DNA from: a virus | DNA length: 35,897 nucleotides | Virus record (IMG/VR): IMGVR_UViG_3300044678_001681 | Span: 1 to 35,897 of that record | Reading direction: 5' to 3' (one strand) | In this document: one piece after another, positions 35,883-35,897 of the stretch | Position numbering within the stretch: position 1 is the first letter of the stretch | Layout of the letters: the number at the start of each line of letters is the position of its first letter | Position numbers and translations under genes: made by a program | The notes under the pieces: model-generated | Seen by the model: the letters and a program-made list of their open reading frames with translations, nothing else | What the model was told of the DNA's origin: nothing | Database searches by the model: none

Positions 35883-35897
35883 AAACGGAAAGGATTG
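35772..35897. repeat. Right copy of the 126-bp terminal direct repeat
   Basis: Identical to 2-127. See the left copy for interpretation. Confidence 0.95.

Overview
The window is the essentially complete genome (about 36 kb, GC-rich) of a temperate, lambda-like siphovirus of a Gram-negative host. Its most unusual content is an integron: a tyrosine recombinase with the IntI-specific insert, next to an array of about ten small promoter-poor gene cassettes separated by attC-like folded sites. The last 126 bases repeat the first 126 after base 1, so the contig closes into a circle or ends inside a repeated attC. A host probably in the Betaproteobacteria (possibly Rhodocyclales) is inferred from base composition and from a 45-bp tRNA-Val(GAC) 3' segment used as the phage attachment core. 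The host assignment is inference.

Layout on the circle. (1) 33.95 kb through the contig junction to 3.0 kb: integron cassette array, all genes on the + strand, each with a strong Shine-Dalgarno leader (mostly ACGGAGAA) and most followed by an attC. Cargo includes a PAPS-reductase-like protein, a Lar-like zinc ribbon, a small membrane protein and several unknowns. (2) 3.0-4.1 kb: intI, same strand as the cassettes and downstream of them. (3) 4.07-5.8 kb: two small genes, an excisionase-like HTH gene and the phage integrase, then attP (tRNA-Val fragment flanked by repeated TTGTGAC arm-like sites). (4) 6.0-26.6 kb, all on the - strand and transcribed right to left: terminase small subunit, ParB-methyltransferase fusion, GpA-type terminase, Mor-like activator, gpW-like connector, portal, fused protease-capsid, head-tail joining genes, tail tube, G/GT frameshift pair, tape measure, tail tip genes, J-like protein, fibre, holin, endolysin, Rz/Rz1. 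(5) 26.6-26.9 kb: non-coding block with 12 ACTTAC/GTAAGT repeats in two opposed clusters, a candidate origin or cos region. (6) 26.9-30.9 kb, - strand: primase-helicase, a tail-Z-like gene, a small Cys-rich gene and a CII-like regulator. (7) 31.0-31.25 kb: divergent lysogeny switch (Cro-like HTH against a short CI-like repressor) with an AAACCCAT/ATGGGTTT operator. (8) 31.2-32.4 kb: repressor, lipoprotein and membrane protein operon. (9) 32.47 kb: a second copy of the operator on a strong sigma70-type promoter that leads, through five small genes, directly into the cassette array.

How it fits together. The sequence suggests a mobile integron captured by a temperate phage. The phage Int/attP pair would place the whole array in the host tRNA-Val locus. 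IntI would exchange cassettes within the array or with host integrons. The array lies downstream of a promoter carrying the phage repressor operator, so cassette expression may be tied to lytic induction. Contig ends lying inside an attC that differs by one base between copies, a collapsed attC and a half attC all point to an array that has been rearranging. The functional links in this paragraph are inference; the genes, sites and their order are read from the sequence.
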